The translations under genes were made by a program, and so were the position numbers. The notes under the pieces were generated by a model that was not told the origin of the DNA, did no database searches, and worked only from the letters and a program-made list of their open reading frames with translations. Below are positions 36,755 to 46,723 of a stretch of 64,000 nucleotides of DNA, piece after piece. The DNA is from Paraburkholderia polaris (GTDB lineage: Bacteria > Pseudomonadota > Gammaproteobacteria > Burkholderiales > Burkholderiaceae): contig NZ_JABBGJ010000004.1 in NCBI RefSeq assembly GCF_012927345.1, positions 186,001 through 250,000 on the forward strand, read 5' to 3'. Within the stretch, counting starts at the first letter, position 1; every line of letters begins with the position of its first letter.

Positions 36755-38002
36755 TCAACCCGCTTTGTGGACGGCGTTTTTCTGCGTCGCGTTCGACGCG
36801 GCCATATGCTCCGCCGGCATGTTCTGCGCGATGATCTTTGCGATCTCCGCATCCGCGTCCGCGCCATACTGAGCGAAAACGTCCGTGCGATACGAGGTGC
36901 CGATTGCAGCGCCGAGCTGGGTGCCCGACTCGTCGCGCGTTTCGACGTCGACTTGCATCGACAGACCGATCCGCAGCGGATGCGCGTTCAATTCGCTCTG
37001 GTCGAGCTGGATACGCGCAGGCAATCGCTGCACGACCTTGATCCAGTTGCCGGTCGCATTCTGCGCGGGCAACACAGCGAACGCGGCACCCGTACCTGCG
37101 GAGAATCCCACCACGCGGCCGTGATATTTGATGCTCGAACCGTAAACATCGGCGGTGAGCGTGACCGGTTGGCCGATGCGCATGTGCTTCAGTTGCCCTT
37201 CCTTGAAGTTCGCATCGACCCACACGCCGTCGAGCGGCACGATGGCCATTAACGGGGTGCCCGGCGCCACGCGTTGCCCGACCTGCACCGAGCGACGCGC
37301 GACATAGCCCGTGACAGGTGCGGGCAACGTGTTGCGCGCGTAATTCAGGTAGGCGTCGCGCACTTTCGATGCTGCCGCCTGCACGTTCGGATGTTGTTCG
37401 ATCGACGTGCGGTCGGTCAGTGCGTGGTTGGCTTCGGCCTGCTGGCGGGCCGCGTCGAGTGCGGCTTGCGCGGAGCTGACCGCATCGCGAGCGTGCGCGA
37501 TGTCTTCGCCGGATACCGCACCGGTGTCGGCCACGGCCTGACGGCGCTTCAGATCGTCGTTGGCACGCGCGAGATCCGACTGACGTTGCGCGACGGTTGC
37601 GGCGTAGAAGTCGTTGTTGACATAGAGGCCGCTGACTTGCCGCACCGTTTGACCCAGCGTCGCTTCGGCGTTCGACAGCGCGACTTTCGCATCGGCGTTA
37701 TCGAGCGTCACGAGCGGCGCGCCCTGCTTGACGATCTGCGTGTCGTCCGCGTTGACGGCGATCACCGTGCCACTCACTTGCGGCGTGAGTTGTACGAGGT
37801 TGCCGCTGACATAGGCGTCGTCGGTCGATTGATAATATTGGCCGTTGGTGAAGTAGTACGCGCCGTAACCTGCGCCGGCCACCACGACGGTTGCGGCGAG
37901 CAAGGCGAGCAGCAGTTTGCGCTTCGTGGGTGCTTGCACTTGCTGGGTTTGGGGTTGGTCCGCGTCCGCCGTCGTGCGGCCGGTGCTGATCGTATCGCTC
38001 AT
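36755..38002 (-). CDS. emrA: EmrA-type membrane fusion protein
   Basis: A 415-residue HlyD-family periplasmic adaptor. One N-terminal helix (about residues 28-50) anchors it in the inner membrane; a split lipoyl domain (Y-Q-S-T-D-D-A-Y-V-S-G-N-L-V-Q-L-T-P-Q-V-S-G and A-P-V-T-G-Y-V-A-R-R-S-V-Q-V-G-Q) flanks a long alpha-helical coiled coil (about 115-210). It links EmrB to the outer-membrane channel. ATG 38002 has CAGGAG upstream. It follows nodT by 43 bases. Confidence 0.94.
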   Translation of the reverse strand: MSDTISTGRTTADADQPQTQQVQAPTKRKLLLALLAATVVVAGAGYGAYYFTNGQYYQSTDDAYVSGNLVQLTPQVSGTVIAVNADDTQIVKQGAPLVTLDNADAKVALSNAEATLGQTVRQVSGLYVNNDFYAATVAQRQSDLARANDDLKRRQAVADTGAVSGEDIAHARDAVSSAQAALDAARQQAEANHALTDRTSIEQHPNVQAAASKVRDAYLNYARNTLPAPVTGYVARRSVQVGQRVAPGTPLMAIVPLDGVWVDANFKEGQLKHMRIGQPVTLTADVYGSSIKYHGRVVGFSAGTGAAFAVLPAQNATGNWIKVVQRLPARIQLDQSELNAHPLRIGLSMQVDVETRDESGTQLGAAIGTSYRTDVFAQYGADADAEIAKIIAQNMPAEHMAASNATQKNAVHKAG

Positions 38003-38045
38003 TGTGTGGCTCCTGACAGGATGTAAGAAGTGTCGCGGTGGCGCA

Positions 38046-39569
38046 TCAGCGCGCGGCGACGACGGGGTTGGTTTGTGCAGCCGATGCTGATGCGGCCGAT
38101 GCCGCTTCGCTCGTGCTATTGCTTGCGTTGTCGGTATAACCGCCGCCGAGTGCGGCAGCCAGCGCGATTTGCTGGTCACGCCGGTTCATCTTCAGATTCG
38201 CGACCTGCTGATCGGCGGCAAGCGCCGTGGTGTCGGCGTTCAGCACGGTGAGCTGATTCGCGAGACCGGCCTTGTACTGCGTGAGCGCAAGCTGGTCGGC
38301 GCTGCGGGCGGCTTCTTGAGCGGCCTCAGCGTCGCCGAGCTGCTCGTCGGTCGAACGGATTTGGGCGAGTTGCGTCGCGACTTCGGACAACGCGGTGATG
38401 AGCGTCTGGTTATACGTCGCCACGGCGTAATCGAAATCCGCGTAGCGCCCCTTCAGTTGCGCGCGCAACTGACCCCCGTCGAAGATCGGCAGATGGATCG
38501 CCGGACCGACCGATGCCGTGCGGCTCGCCGCAGTCAGGAAGCGGCCGAACCCGAATGCGTCGAGGCCGATCGCGGCGCTCAGGTTGATGTCGGGATAGAA
38601 CTCCGCTTTGGCTTCCTTCACATCGTGCGTGAGGCCGTCGACGCGCCATTTTGCGGCGACCAGATCCGGACGGCGGCTCACGAGATCGGCGGGCAGATTG
38701 TCAGGCAGGCGCACTTCGTCGCCGATACCGAGTGTCGGACGTGCGATCGCGAGACCGCGGTCCGGCCCGGCGCCGAGCAAAGCGGCCAGTTGATAGCGGG
38801 TGGTAAGGATGTCGCCGTCGAGCGCGGCCAGGCTCGCGCGGCTCGTCGCAAGATTCGCTTGCGCGGTCTTGCGCTCGACTTGCGTGTCGAGGCCGGTTGC
38901 AATACGCCCGGCGGTGATGCGGTCGATCTGCTCGCGCTGCGTGACTTCCTGTTGCGCAATGTCGTGCAGCGCATACAGCCGCGCAAGCTGGTTATAGGTG
39001 CGCGCCGTCGCTGAGGTCAGCGAGAGCTTGACGACTTCAGCGTCGGCCTCGCTCGCCTGCAACTGGGAAAGGGACGCCTTCAACGCTTCGCGATTCTTGC
39101 CCCACAAGTCGAGATCGTACGAAGCGGACAGCAGGCCCTTGTTCTCCGATTGCCACGAGCCGCCATACGGCGGCGGCACCAGCGCCGTGCCCGAATACTG
39201 CTGACGTGTGAACGAATACGTCGCGCCGACTTGAGGCATCGTGCTGGCCTTGGCCGTTTCGCTGTATGCGGCGGCAGCAGCAACACGCGCCCTCGCCTGT
39301 TCAATCGACGGATTGCCCTTCAGTGCTTCTTCCAGTAGCGACTTGAGTTGCGCGTCGCCGAACTGATCGGCCCAATTGGCCGCCGGCCAGTGGCCGTTAT
39401 CCGCCGGAATGCTTTGTTGAGTCGCGTAGGTCTGCGGCGCCGCCATCTGCTTGTCGCTCGAGATACCGGCGTAGTTCGCACAAGCCGATAACACGGCCGC
39501 GAAGATCAACGTCACGCCAGCCTTCGCGACTCTCGAGCCGATTTTCCGTTGATTTAACTGCACTTGCAT
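38046..39569 (-). CDS. NodT family outer-membrane efflux lipoprotein
   Basis: A 507-residue TolC-like channel. The N-terminus has a signal with lipobox L-S-A-C (Cys30). Two outer-membrane efflux repeats (about residues 75-260 and 285-475) carry the typical helices and the D-L-W-G-K-N-R and P-D-L-V-A-A-K-W-R-V motifs. It gives the pump its exit through the outer membrane. The ATG at 39569 lies only four bases from the CTGAC palindrome and has no clear ribosome site, so the mRNA leader must be very short or the true start slightly downstream. Confidence 0.93.
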   Translation of the reverse strand: MQVQLNQRKIGSRVAKAGVTLIFAAVLSACANYAGISSDKQMAAPQTYATQQSIPADNGHWPAANWADQFGDAQLKSLLEEALKGNPSIEQARARVAAAAAYSETAKASTMPQVGATYSFTRQQYSGTALVPPPYGGSWQSENKGLLSASYDLDLWGKNREALKASLSQLQASEADAEVVKLSLTSATARTYNQLARLYALHDIAQQEVTQREQIDRITAGRIATGLDTQVERKTAQANLATSRASLAALDGDILTTRYQLAALLGAGPDRGLAIARPTLGIGDEVRLPDNLPADLVSRRPDLVAAKWRVDGLTHDVKEAKAEFYPDINLSAAIGLDAFGFGRFLTAASRTASVGPAIHLPIFDGGQLRAQLKGRYADFDYAVATYNQTLITALSEVATQLAQIRSTDEQLGDAEAAQEAARSADQLALTQYKAGLANQLTVLNADTTALAADQQVANLKMNRRDQQIALAAALGGGYTDNASNSTSEAASAASASAAQTNPVVAAR

Positions 39570-39572
39570 TTT

Positions 39573-39584
39573 CTGACTCGTCAG
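39573..39584. promoter_or_regulatory. MarR-type operator before nodT
   Basis: CTGAC-TC-GTCAG with flanking AGATATAT, matching the emrB site in arms and flank. It abuts the nodT start codon, so bound repressor would block both transcription and RNA entry. Confidence 0.65.
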
Positions 39585-39636
39585 ATATATGGATAAAAAA
39601 ACGGCTGCGATTTCCCGCAGCGTTGTCCTTATGCGC

Positions 39637-40074
39637 TTAGTCTTCGAGAAATTTGTAGAGCAGGCGGCGCAGTTCCTGGAACTCGGTTTTCGTAAATTTC
39701 CTCAGGCGGCCGTTGAGCACCACCGGCGCGATTTCCGGCAGACGCCCGGCGACTGCTTCTCCCGCTTTTGTCAGCTTCAGATTGACGACGCGGCGGTCTT
39801 CAATGCTGCGTGAACGCTCCAGCAAGCCCTTGGTTTCCAGCTTGTCGAGCATGCGTGTCATCAAGCCCGTGTCGATACCGAGCAGCTTGGACAACTCGAA
39901 CGGCGTGGTTGCGACGCTGTCGCGTAAGGACATCAGAATGCCCATTTGCTGGCTGGTGATGTCCAGATCCTTCAGCGCAGCGTCCATTTCAGTGATCAGC
40001 ACATTGCGCGCCTTGTTGATGGCAAACCCCACGCTGCGCGTCAGATTGAAATTCTCCGGCGTGTAGTGATCCAT
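39637..40074 (-). CDS. MarR family transcriptional regulator
   Basis: A 145-residue winged-helix dimer. The recognition region is T-S-Q-Q-M-G-I-L-M-S-L and F-E-L-S-K-L-L-G-I-D-T-G-L-M-T-R-M-L-D-K-L, followed by the wing R-S-I-E-D-R-R-V-V-N-L-K-L-T. It begins at ATG 40074, with AAGGAACC upstream. It is the first gene before nodT-emrA-emrB on the same strand and almost certainly represses them, releasing on ligand binding. Its own promoter contains a CTGAC half-site. Confidence 0.92.
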   Translation of the reverse strand: MDHYTPENFNLTRSVGFAINKARNVLITEMDAALKDLDITSQQMGILMSLRDSVATTPFELSKLLGIDTGLMTRMLDKLETKGLLERSRSIEDRRVVNLKLTKAGEAVAGRLPEIAPVVLNGRLRKFTKTEFQELRRLLYKFLED

Positions 40075-40099
40075 ATGCGGTTCCTTGTCGGTTGAAACA

Positions 40100-40128
40100 A
40101 ATATAGCTGCATAGTCAGATACTGTCAA
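40100..40128 (-). promoter_or_regulatory. sigma-70 promoter of the marR gene
   Basis: TTGACA (40123-40128) and TATATT (40100-40105) are separated by exactly 17 bases on the minus strand. The spacer holds a CTGAC half-site, suggesting autoregulation. Confidence 0.8.
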
Positions 40129-40278
40129 TAATAAATTTGCGGACGTCAGATCTGGATATGCCCCGGCTGGGCAAATAAACAGACGAATGGGCGCCGCCGG
40201 GATCCGGGGTCCTATCCGCCCGGCAGCCGCACCATCAGCGCTGCCTCGGCCACTTCTCCGGCCGCTGGCGCCGAACCG

Positions 40279-41328
40279 TCAGCCCGAAGCGGCGACCTTT
40301 TCCGCGAGTTTCGCGTCGTAACTCGAATGGACATGCACTCGCTTCTTCTCCGGGTACGCATACGCATACGCCTTGCGCAGAGCCAGCGATGCCTCGTGAA
40401 AACCCGACAGAATCAGCTTTTGTTTGTTCGGGTAGTTAGCGATATCGCCCACCGCGAAGATGCCAGGCCGAGAGCTTTCGTAGTTGGACGTATCCACATC
40501 CACACGGCCACCGTGGATCGAGAGATTCCATTGAGCGATCGGTCCCAGATCGGCAACCAACCCGTACAGCACAACGAGTTGCTCGCTATGGAGCTGCGTT
40601 TCACCTTCGATATGCCGCAGTGAGATCGACTTCAACGTATCGTCCTCGACATTGAGCCCCGAAATAGCGCCGACAATGAAATCCATCTCGCCCGCCTCGA
40701 CTGCACGCCGCATCAGCTCGACGCTCGAATTCGCCGCACTGAAGCCGTTGCGCCGATGCACCAGCGTCACGCGCCGCGCAACCTTGCGCAGAGCAAGTGC
40801 CCAGTCAAGCGCGGAATCGCCGCCGCCGGCTACCACCACCGTCTTGTCGGCGAAATCCGCGAGACGTTGCACGCTGTAGTGCACATGACGCGACTCCAGC
40901 GGCACGGCTTCGGCAAGCGCCAGCTTCTGCGGGACGAACGCACCATTCCCGGCGGCAAGCAGAATCGCCGCCACGTCGAATACGAGGCCGCGGTCGGTGC
41001 GCACGGTCCAGCGCCCATCGTCGCGCTGCTCGACCGACTCGACTCGCTGCTCGAGATGAATCGGCACATCGAACGGCTTGCATTGCACCAACAGCCGTTC
41101 GACCAGTTCGCGCGCGGTACACGAGGGAATCGCGGGAATGTCGTAGATCGGCTTGTCCGGATAGAGCTCAATGCACTGCCCGCCCACCTTGTCGAGCCCA
41201 TCGACGATCTGGCATGACAGGCCGATCACACCCGCTTCGAAAGCGGCAAAGAGGCCCACGGGGCCAGCGCCGACAATCAGAACATCGGAGCGAATCGGTT
41301 GCGGAAGCGGGTCTGCAGCGTGCGTCAT
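40279..41328 (-). CDS. ferredoxin/flavodoxin-NADP reductase, thioredoxin reductase-like
   Basis: A 349-residue FAD/NAD(P)H oxidoreductase of the TrxR-like FNR type. FAD-binding L-I-V-G-A-G-P-V-G-L-F-A-A-F lies at residues 17-30, the NADPH-binding V-V-V-A-G-G-G-D-S-A-L-D-W-A near 165 and the second FAD loop G-I-F-A-V-G-D-I-A near 290. There is no C-x-x-C redox pair, so it is not a thioredoxin reductase. It moves electrons between NADPH and ferredoxin or flavodoxin. It stands alone on the minus strand. Confidence 0.9.
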   Translation of the reverse strand: MTHAADPLPQPIRSDVLIVGAGPVGLFAAFEAGVIGLSCQIVDGLDKVGGQCIELYPDKPIYDIPAIPSCTARELVERLLVQCKPFDVPIHLEQRVESVEQRDDGRWTVRTDRGLVFDVAAILLAAGNGAFVPQKLALAEAVPLESRHVHYSVQRLADFADKTVVVAGGGDSALDWALALRKVARRVTLVHRRNGFSAANSSVELMRRAVEAGEMDFIVGAISGLNVEDDTLKSISLRHIEGETQLHSEQLVVLYGLVADLGPIAQWNLSIHGGRVDVDTSNYESSRPGIFAVGDIANYPNKQKLILSGFHEASLALRKAYAYAYPEKKRVHVHSSYDAKLAEKVAASG

Positions 41329-41584
41329 TCGGGATCTCGTCGGGTAGGTCGATGATCCACCATACAGAATCGCCCGAAGCCCGGCAACGATGCCATTACA
41401 GACGGTAAGGACGCTTGGGTCCAGCGGGCACCCTTGCTGACCAGACCAAAGTGGCTAGCTGAGGATATGAAAAAACGGTCAATTTCCAACATCGCTGCCG
41501 GGCTGCATCGACGTGTATCTGAGGACATGGCCGCACGCTTAAATATCCTAAACGTTCAACCAGTCCATCTAACGCAAACCGAAA

Positions 41585-43159
41585 TCAGAACGCCGGCTCG
41601 CGTACTGCCGCATCGCGGGCGACTTTAAAAGCCGCGGTCAATTCACTCAATTGCCGCGCCTGATCCGCCAGCGAGTTTGCGGTTGCCGCGCTCTCCTCAA
41701 CCAGTGCAGCGTTGTGCTGCGTGACCTCATCCATCTGCGTGACGGCGAGACTCACCTGCTGGATGCCCTCGCTCTGCTCTTTGGACGCAGCCGCAATCTC
41801 GCCGACGATCCGCGCGACACGCCCAATGGCCGCTTCGATTTCCTGCATCGTATCGCCCGCTTCATTGACGAGCCCGGCGCCGCTCTCGACACGCGAAGTC
41901 GACTCCGCGATCAGCGTGCCGATTTCCTTCGCGGCAGCTGCCGAACGTTGAGCGAGACTGCGCACCTCGCCCGCCACCACGGCGAAGCCGCGTCCTTCTT
42001 CACCGGCACGGGCGGCTTCGACGGCCGCATTCAAAGCAAGAATATTGGTCTGGAAGGCGATGCCTTCAATCGCGGTAATGATGCCCGTCATCTTCGACGA
42101 ACCCGCGTGAATCACACGCATCGTCTCAACCATGCTGCCGACCGAACTGCGTCCACGCGCGGCCATCTCCGAAGCGCGCAAAGCCAGCTCGCTCGCGTGA
42201 TGGGCGTTTTCTGCGTTCAATTGCACGGTCGACGTGAGCTGTTCCATCGCCGCCGCGGTTTCTTCCAGCGAGGCCGCCTGCTCCTCCGTGCGTTGCGACA
42301 GATCGAGATTGCCCGCGGCGATCTGCTGCGTCGATGAAGCGATCGAATGCGAACCGGCGCGGACGGTGGTGACGGTTGCGCCGAGCTTGTCCTGCATGGA
42401 CGCAACACCCCGCAGCAGTGTCGCCATTTCGTCATTCGAGCGGATCGGCACGTGGGTGGTCAATTCACCGGCGGCGATGGCATCGAACTGGCGCAACGCG
42501 TCGTTCAGCGGCCCCATGATCGCGCGGCGCAACGTGCGCCAGCTGATGAACGCCACCGTCAGACCCGCCAGAATGCTGCCGATACACGCAATCAGCAGCG
42601 TGTGAAACAGCGTGGCCGAGCGCTCGCTCGCGTCGCTCGCCTGCTGGTTCAGATAGTCGTCCAGCGCGCCCTGGCTCGTGTTCATCGCCGTGTAAAGGCC
42701 GATCAGATGATTCGCGCGGCTTTCGTTCATCCAGCTCGCGTCGCCCGTGCGGATCGCGTCTACCAGCTTGTCGATGCCGTCACGCCGCACGGCTGCGCGC
42801 TTTGCGTCGAGATCGTCGGTGAGGCGTTGCAGTTCAGGCGTTTTCGGCAGATCGCGGAAGCTGTTCCACCACTTGTCGGAATCGGCGAGCAGCATGCGGG
42901 CGCGCTCGAGTTGCGTGTCCAGTTGCGGCGAATGCGGATTGCTCATCGCCCAGTCAAGCCCGAAGCGCGCGCGTGACATGGCCGTGCCCGATTTGCCGAG
43001 CGCCACGACCGAAGCGAAATGCACCGTGTAAGCGTCACGCTGCGCCTCGTTGCTCTCGTTCATCCCGAAGATGCCGAGCACGCCGGTGGCAATCAGTAGC
43101 ACGCCAAGAAACGCGATGGTGATCGCGATCCGTAGATTGATGGTCAGGTTCTTGGTCAT
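41585..43159 (-). CDS. methyl-accepting chemotaxis protein
   Basis: A 524-residue Tar-like chemoreceptor. Helix 1 (about residues 10-32) and helix 2 (about 190-210) bracket a periplasmic four-helix-bundle ligand domain; a HAMP domain follows (about 212-265) and then the cytoplasmic signalling hairpin with tip [18 protein letters not shown]. The C-terminus (R-E-P-A-F) lacks the N-W-E-T-F tether for CheR/CheB. ATG 43159 is chosen because it gives the usual short cytoplasmic start before helix 1. The ligand is unknown. Confidence 0.93.
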   Translation of the reverse strand: MTKNLTINLRIAITIAFLGVLLIATGVLGIFGMNESNEAQRDAYTVHFASVVALGKSGTAMSRARFGLDWAMSNPHSPQLDTQLERARMLLADSDKWWNSFRDLPKTPELQRLTDDLDAKRAAVRRDGIDKLVDAIRTGDASWMNESRANHLIGLYTAMNTSQGALDDYLNQQASDASERSATLFHTLLIACIGSILAGLTVAFISWRTLRRAIMGPLNDALRQFDAIAAGELTTHVPIRSNDEMATLLRGVASMQDKLGATVTTVRAGSHSIASSTQQIAAGNLDLSQRTEEQAASLEETAAAMEQLTSTVQLNAENAHHASELALRASEMAARGRSSVGSMVETMRVIHAGSSKMTGIITAIEGIAFQTNILALNAAVEAARAGEEGRGFAVVAGEVRSLAQRSAAAAKEIGTLIAESTSRVESGAGLVNEAGDTMQEIEAAIGRVARIVGEIAAASKEQSEGIQQVSLAVTQMDEVTQHNAALVEESAATANSLADQARQLSELTAAFKVARDAAVREPAF

Positions 43160-43443
43160 CGTGGTTTTGTAATTTTTGTTCCTTATATGGAACATGTAAC
43201 CGTATATGGAAAGTATAGCGATTCGTACTAGCCTGAAAAAATTAAATTCGCGAGGCGCGGCAAACGCGCAACACGCCTTTAGCCGCTGTTTCGCCGGTGG
43301 TCGCCGGAGGCCTCATTGAATAGATTAAATTTATAGAACTATAAAAAAACAACATTATTTTTATAGCCGACGACTTCGTATAGTCGAGCCCAGTTCGAAT
43401 GCGCCCCATGCTCGGCGCCCTCCTTTCCCGCTCCTGGACCACG

Positions 43444-44553
43444 ATGAAACTACTCAAGTTCGCCCCTCTCGCGATCGCCGGCGTACTCTCCAGCGCCGCC
43501 CATGCGCAAAGCAGCGTGACGCTGTATGGCCTGATTTCGGCGGGCGTCGGCTATGCGACGAATCAAGGCGGCAAGAACGCTTGGCAAGCGCTCTCGGGGA
43601 CTGACCAGAATCCGCGCTGGGGTCTGAAGGGCGTCGAAGATCTGGGCGGCGGCACGAGCGCGATCTTCCAGTTGGAAAACGGCTTTAACGTGATGACCGG
43701 CACCGCGTCGCAAAACGGCCGCGAATTCGGCCGGCAGGCGTTTGTCGGGCTCGCCAGCAAGAAGTTCGGTACATTGACTTTCGGCCGTCAGTACGACACG
43801 GTGCACGACTACGTCGGCCCGGTGATCATCGCGAGCAACGGCGTGAACATCGGCGACAACGACAACGGCTATAACGACATCCGCGTGCAAAACGCAGTGA
43901 AGTACGTGACGCCCGACTATCGCGGCCTGAAGGCCACGGCCGAATATGGTTTCAGCAATGCCACCGGTTTCGCCAACAACAATGCGTACAGCTTCGGCGC
44001 CGGTTACGAGAACGGCCCGCTGAAGTGGAGCGTGGTCTACGCGCAGTACAACAACCCGTTTAGCGCGACCAATCCGGACGGCGCCATTTCGAACGACTAT
44101 GCGTCGTCGCTGCTGATCTTCGCGAAGAGCGCGCTGCATCCGGCCGCGTATGCGAGCAAGCAGCGCATCTTCGGCACGGGCGGCTTCTACACGGTCGGTC
44201 CCGCGCAATTTGCAGCGCTTTTCACCGATGTCCGCTACGATTATCTCGACGGTTCGCACCTGCATTTGCAGAACTACAACCTGAACCTGAACTACCACGT
44301 GGGCCCCGCGTTCATTCTCGGCGCAGCGTATGCCTTTACTGATGGCAAATACGATGTGATCAACACGAGCCCCAAATGGCATCAGGTCAATCTGCAAGCC
44401 GACTATTACCTGTCGAAACGCACCGACGTCGCGTTGACCGTGATCGCGCAGCAAGCCGCCGGCGACGCGCAACACGCGCAGATTTTTGCCTACGCTCAAT
44501 CCACCGGCATCCGTCAGATGATCACGACGGTCGGCATGCGCCACGTGTTCTGA
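43444..44553 (+). CDS. OmpC-type trimeric porin
   Basis: A 369-residue general porin of the Burkholderiales kind: signal peptide cut after A-A-H-A (residue 21), then Q-S-S-V-T-L-Y-G-L-I-S-A-G-V-G-Y, W-G-L-K-G-V-E-D-L-G-G-G and Q-A-F-V-G-L-A-S-K-K-F-G-T-L-T-F-G-R-Q-Y-D, ending in Phe as sixteen-strand porins do. The longer frame from 43399 lacks a signal peptide. It lies two bases before a periplasmic nucleoside hydrolase gene, so it may serve nucleoside entry; this is inferred from position. Confidence 0.93.
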   Translation: MKLLKFAPLAIAGVLSSAAHAQSSVTLYGLISAGVGYATNQGGKNAWQALSGTDQNPRWGLKGVEDLGGGTSAIFQLENGFNVMTGTASQNGREFGRQAFVGLASKKFGTLTFGRQYDTVHDYVGPVIIASNGVNIGDNDNGYNDIRVQNAVKYVTPDYRGLKATAEYGFSNATGFANNNAYSFGAGYENGPLKWSVVYAQYNNPFSATNPDGAISNDYASSLLIFAKSALHPAAYASKQRIFGTGGFYTVGPAQFAALFTDVRYDYLDGSHLHLQNYNLNLNYHVGPAFILGAAYAFTDGKYDVINTSPKWHQVNLQADYYLSKRTDVALTVIAQQAAGDAQHAQIFAYAQSTGIRQMITTVGMRHVF

Positions 44554-44555
44554 CC

Positions 44556-45677
44556 ATGATGAAAGCTTTCGATCCAACGCAAGAGCGGCGCGCGTTTTTG
44601 CGCACGGCCATGGGCCTGGCTGCGAGTGCATCAGCGTGGCCGATGTTTGCCGGCGCCGCCGCGGGTTCGGCCGGCATCGCTGACGCGGCAAGTGGCACCT
44701 CCTCTTCGAGCTACGCCGCTTTGCAAAGCGGCGCGCGCCGCAGCGTGATCATCGATTGCGATCCCGGTCAGGATGACGCGATTGCGATCCTGTTCGCCCT
44801 CGGTGCGAGCGACCGGCTCGATGTGCGCGCAATCACGACGGTCGCGGGCAACGTGCCGCTCAATCTCACCGAGCGCAACGCGCGCATCGTGCGTGACTGG
44901 GCCGAGCGGTCGCAATCGCTGCCGGTATATGCGGGCTGTCCGCGCCCGCTCACGCGCGAACTGATCACAGCCGCCAACGTGCACGGTAAGACCGGCCTCG
45001 AAGGCGTGCCGCTGCATGAACCGCTCGCGCCTCTCGCGCCGCAGCACGCGGTTGCCTTTCTGATCGACACCCTGCGCGCCGCGGCGCCGCATAGCGTGAC
45101 GCTGTGCGCGCTCGGGCCGTTGACCAACCTCGCCACCGCGTTCACCGAAGCGCCGGAGATCCGCAACGGCATCCGCGAAATCGTGCTGATGGGTGGCGCC
45201 TTCTTCGAACGCGGCAACATCACGCCCGCGGCCGAGTTCAATATCTACGTCGACCCGCAAGCCGCGCAAGTCGTCTTTGCCAGCGGCGTGCCGATCGTCG
45301 TGCTGCCGCGCGACGTCGCCGTAAAAGCGCCGATCACGCCGGCGCGGATCGCGCCGATTCGCGCACTCGGCAATCGCTGCGGCACGATGGCCGCCGACAT
45401 CATGGCTGCGGAAGTCGCGTATCAGAAGGGACGCCGGGGCGTTGAAGAAGCGCCGATGTACGACCCCTGCGCGACCGGCTACCTGATCGAGCCGTCTCTA
45501 TTCAAAGGACGCGAGGTCAACGTGATGATCGAGACAGTCGGCGAATGGACGCTCGGTGAAACCGTGGTGGACTGGAGCGGACACAGCGGCCGTAAGCCGA
45601 ACGCGACCTGGATCACCGAAGTCGACGCGGACGGTTTTTATGCCGCCTTGCGCGCCCGGCTTGCCACGCTGCCGTGA
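44556..45677 (+). CDS. Tat-exported nucleoside hydrolase
   Basis: A 373-residue IUNH-family enzyme that splits purine nucleosides into base and ribose. The calcium-site motif D-C-D-P-G-Q-D-D starts near residue 68; V-L-M-G-G-A-F and N-I-Y-V-D-P-Q-A-A are family segments. A twin-arginine signal (E-R-R-A-F-L-R-T-A-M-G-L-A-A-S-A-S-A) at residues 10-28 predicts a periplasmic enzyme, unusual for a family mostly cytoplasmic in enteric bacteria. The gene starts two bases after the porin stop (TGA-CC-ATG), implying one transcript. Confidence 0.9.
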   Translation: MMKAFDPTQERRAFLRTAMGLAASASAWPMFAGAAAGSAGIADAASGTSSSSYAALQSGARRSVIIDCDPGQDDAIAILFALGASDRLDVRAITTVAGNVPLNLTERNARIVRDWAERSQSLPVYAGCPRPLTRELITAANVHGKTGLEGVPLHEPLAPLAPQHAVAFLIDTLRAAAPHSVTLCALGPLTNLATAFTEAPEIRNGIREIVLMGGAFFERGNITPAAEFNIYVDPQAAQVVFASGVPIVVLPRDVAVKAPITPARIAPIRALGNRCGTMAADIMAAEVAYQKGRRGVEEAPMYDPCATGYLIEPSLFKGREVNVMIETVGEWTLGETVVDWSGHSGRKPNATWITEVDADGFYAALRARLATLP

Positions 45678-45743
45678 CCAGGCCACCCCGTGAGTGAACT
45701 CGTGAAAGGCTCGACAACGGTCACGCATTCTGAGCGCTTTGCG

Positions 45744-46670
45744 TCAGATATGTGCGGCGATCCACTCGCGGCAAGCACGCACGTGCGGGCCGCGATCGTC
45801 GCCGGCGAGCGAAATCAGTGCGATCGAACGGGTGACGCGCGGCTTGTCGAGGCGCAACGCGACCAGCTCCGTATCGTGCAGATGCATGGTGTAGAGACTG
45901 GGCAGCACCGCAATCGCCAGACGGTGGCGCACGAGTTCGTACAACGGCTCCGTGTACTCGACGCGGTACGCGACCGTCAGTTGCAGACCTTCGGCCCCAC
46001 CGGTGCGCTGCAGCGCATCGCTGACGCTGCCGCGCACGAACACCGCCAGGTCGCGGCCCACCAGCTTTGCCCACGCAAGACTCTTCTTCTGCGCAAGCGG
46101 ATCGTCGCGCCGCACCACCACCACGATCTGATCCTCGAACAGATCCTGGTAGCGCAACGCGGCTTCGCCATCGTTGTCCGCCGCGGCCGCATCGGGCTCG
46201 TGCACACCGACGCCGAAATCGGCCGCGCCCTGGCGCACGGCGTCGATCAAGGCGGTATTCGGCATATCGTTCAGCGTGAAGCGCAGCGACGGTTGTTGTG
46301 CGCGCAACGAGATAAGCGCGGGCAACAGGCGCGCCGCCGCCGACGGAATCAGCCCGATGCGCACCGTCTGCACGCGCTCGGCGAAGGTGCTCGCCATATC
46401 GTCGAAGGTGCCGCGCGCCTGATTGAGCAGGCGCTCAGCGAGCGGCAGGACGCTGGCGCCCGCGTGCGTGAGCGTCAGCCGATGCGCGGAGCGCGCGAAC
46501 AGCGGGCCGCCGAGCAGGAACTCGATCTGCCGGATCGCCGCCGTCAGCGCAGGCTGCGTCAAGGCGAGCGACTGCGCGGCCTGCGTGAAGCTGCGCGCAT
46601 GCGCGAGCGTAACGAAGTACTGGATTTGGCGCAGCGTGAGCGCGGGCAGCAGGGACGAACGGTCGGTCAT
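45744..46670 (-). CDS. LysR family regulator of the purine group
   Basis: A 308-residue LysR protein. The helix-turn-helix covers about residues 8-67 (L-R-Q-I-Q-Y-F-V-T-L-A-H-A-R-S-F-T-Q-A-A); the effector domain follows (about 95-300). It is divergent from the purine permease gene with only 53 bases between start codons, so a control of that gene is likely. ATG 46670 is preferred to a TTG three codons upstream. The nearest genes concern nucleosides, but the inducer is not known. Confidence 0.9.
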   Translation of the reverse strand: MTDRSSLLPALTLRQIQYFVTLAHARSFTQAAQSLALTQPALTAAIRQIEFLLGGPLFARSAHRLTLTHAGASVLPLAERLLNQARGTFDDMASTFAERVQTVRIGLIPSAAARLLPALISLRAQQPSLRFTLNDMPNTALIDAVRQGAADFGVGVHEPDAAAADNDGEAALRYQDLFEDQIVVVVRRDDPLAQKKSLAWAKLVGRDLAVFVRGSVSDALQRTGGAEGLQLTVAYRVEYTEPLYELVRHRLAIAVLPSLYTMHLHDTELVALRLDKPRVTRSIALISLAGDDRGPHVRACREWIAAHI

Positions 46671-46723
46671 GGAGAGCAATGCATCGACGCAATGCGCAGC
46701 AGTATAAATGGCGTGGTTACAGG

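Noticed and set aside
43450..44691. 413-codon frame on the minus strand
   Set aside because: Antisense to the porin and the nucleoside hydrolase start; composition is that of a codon-position shadow.
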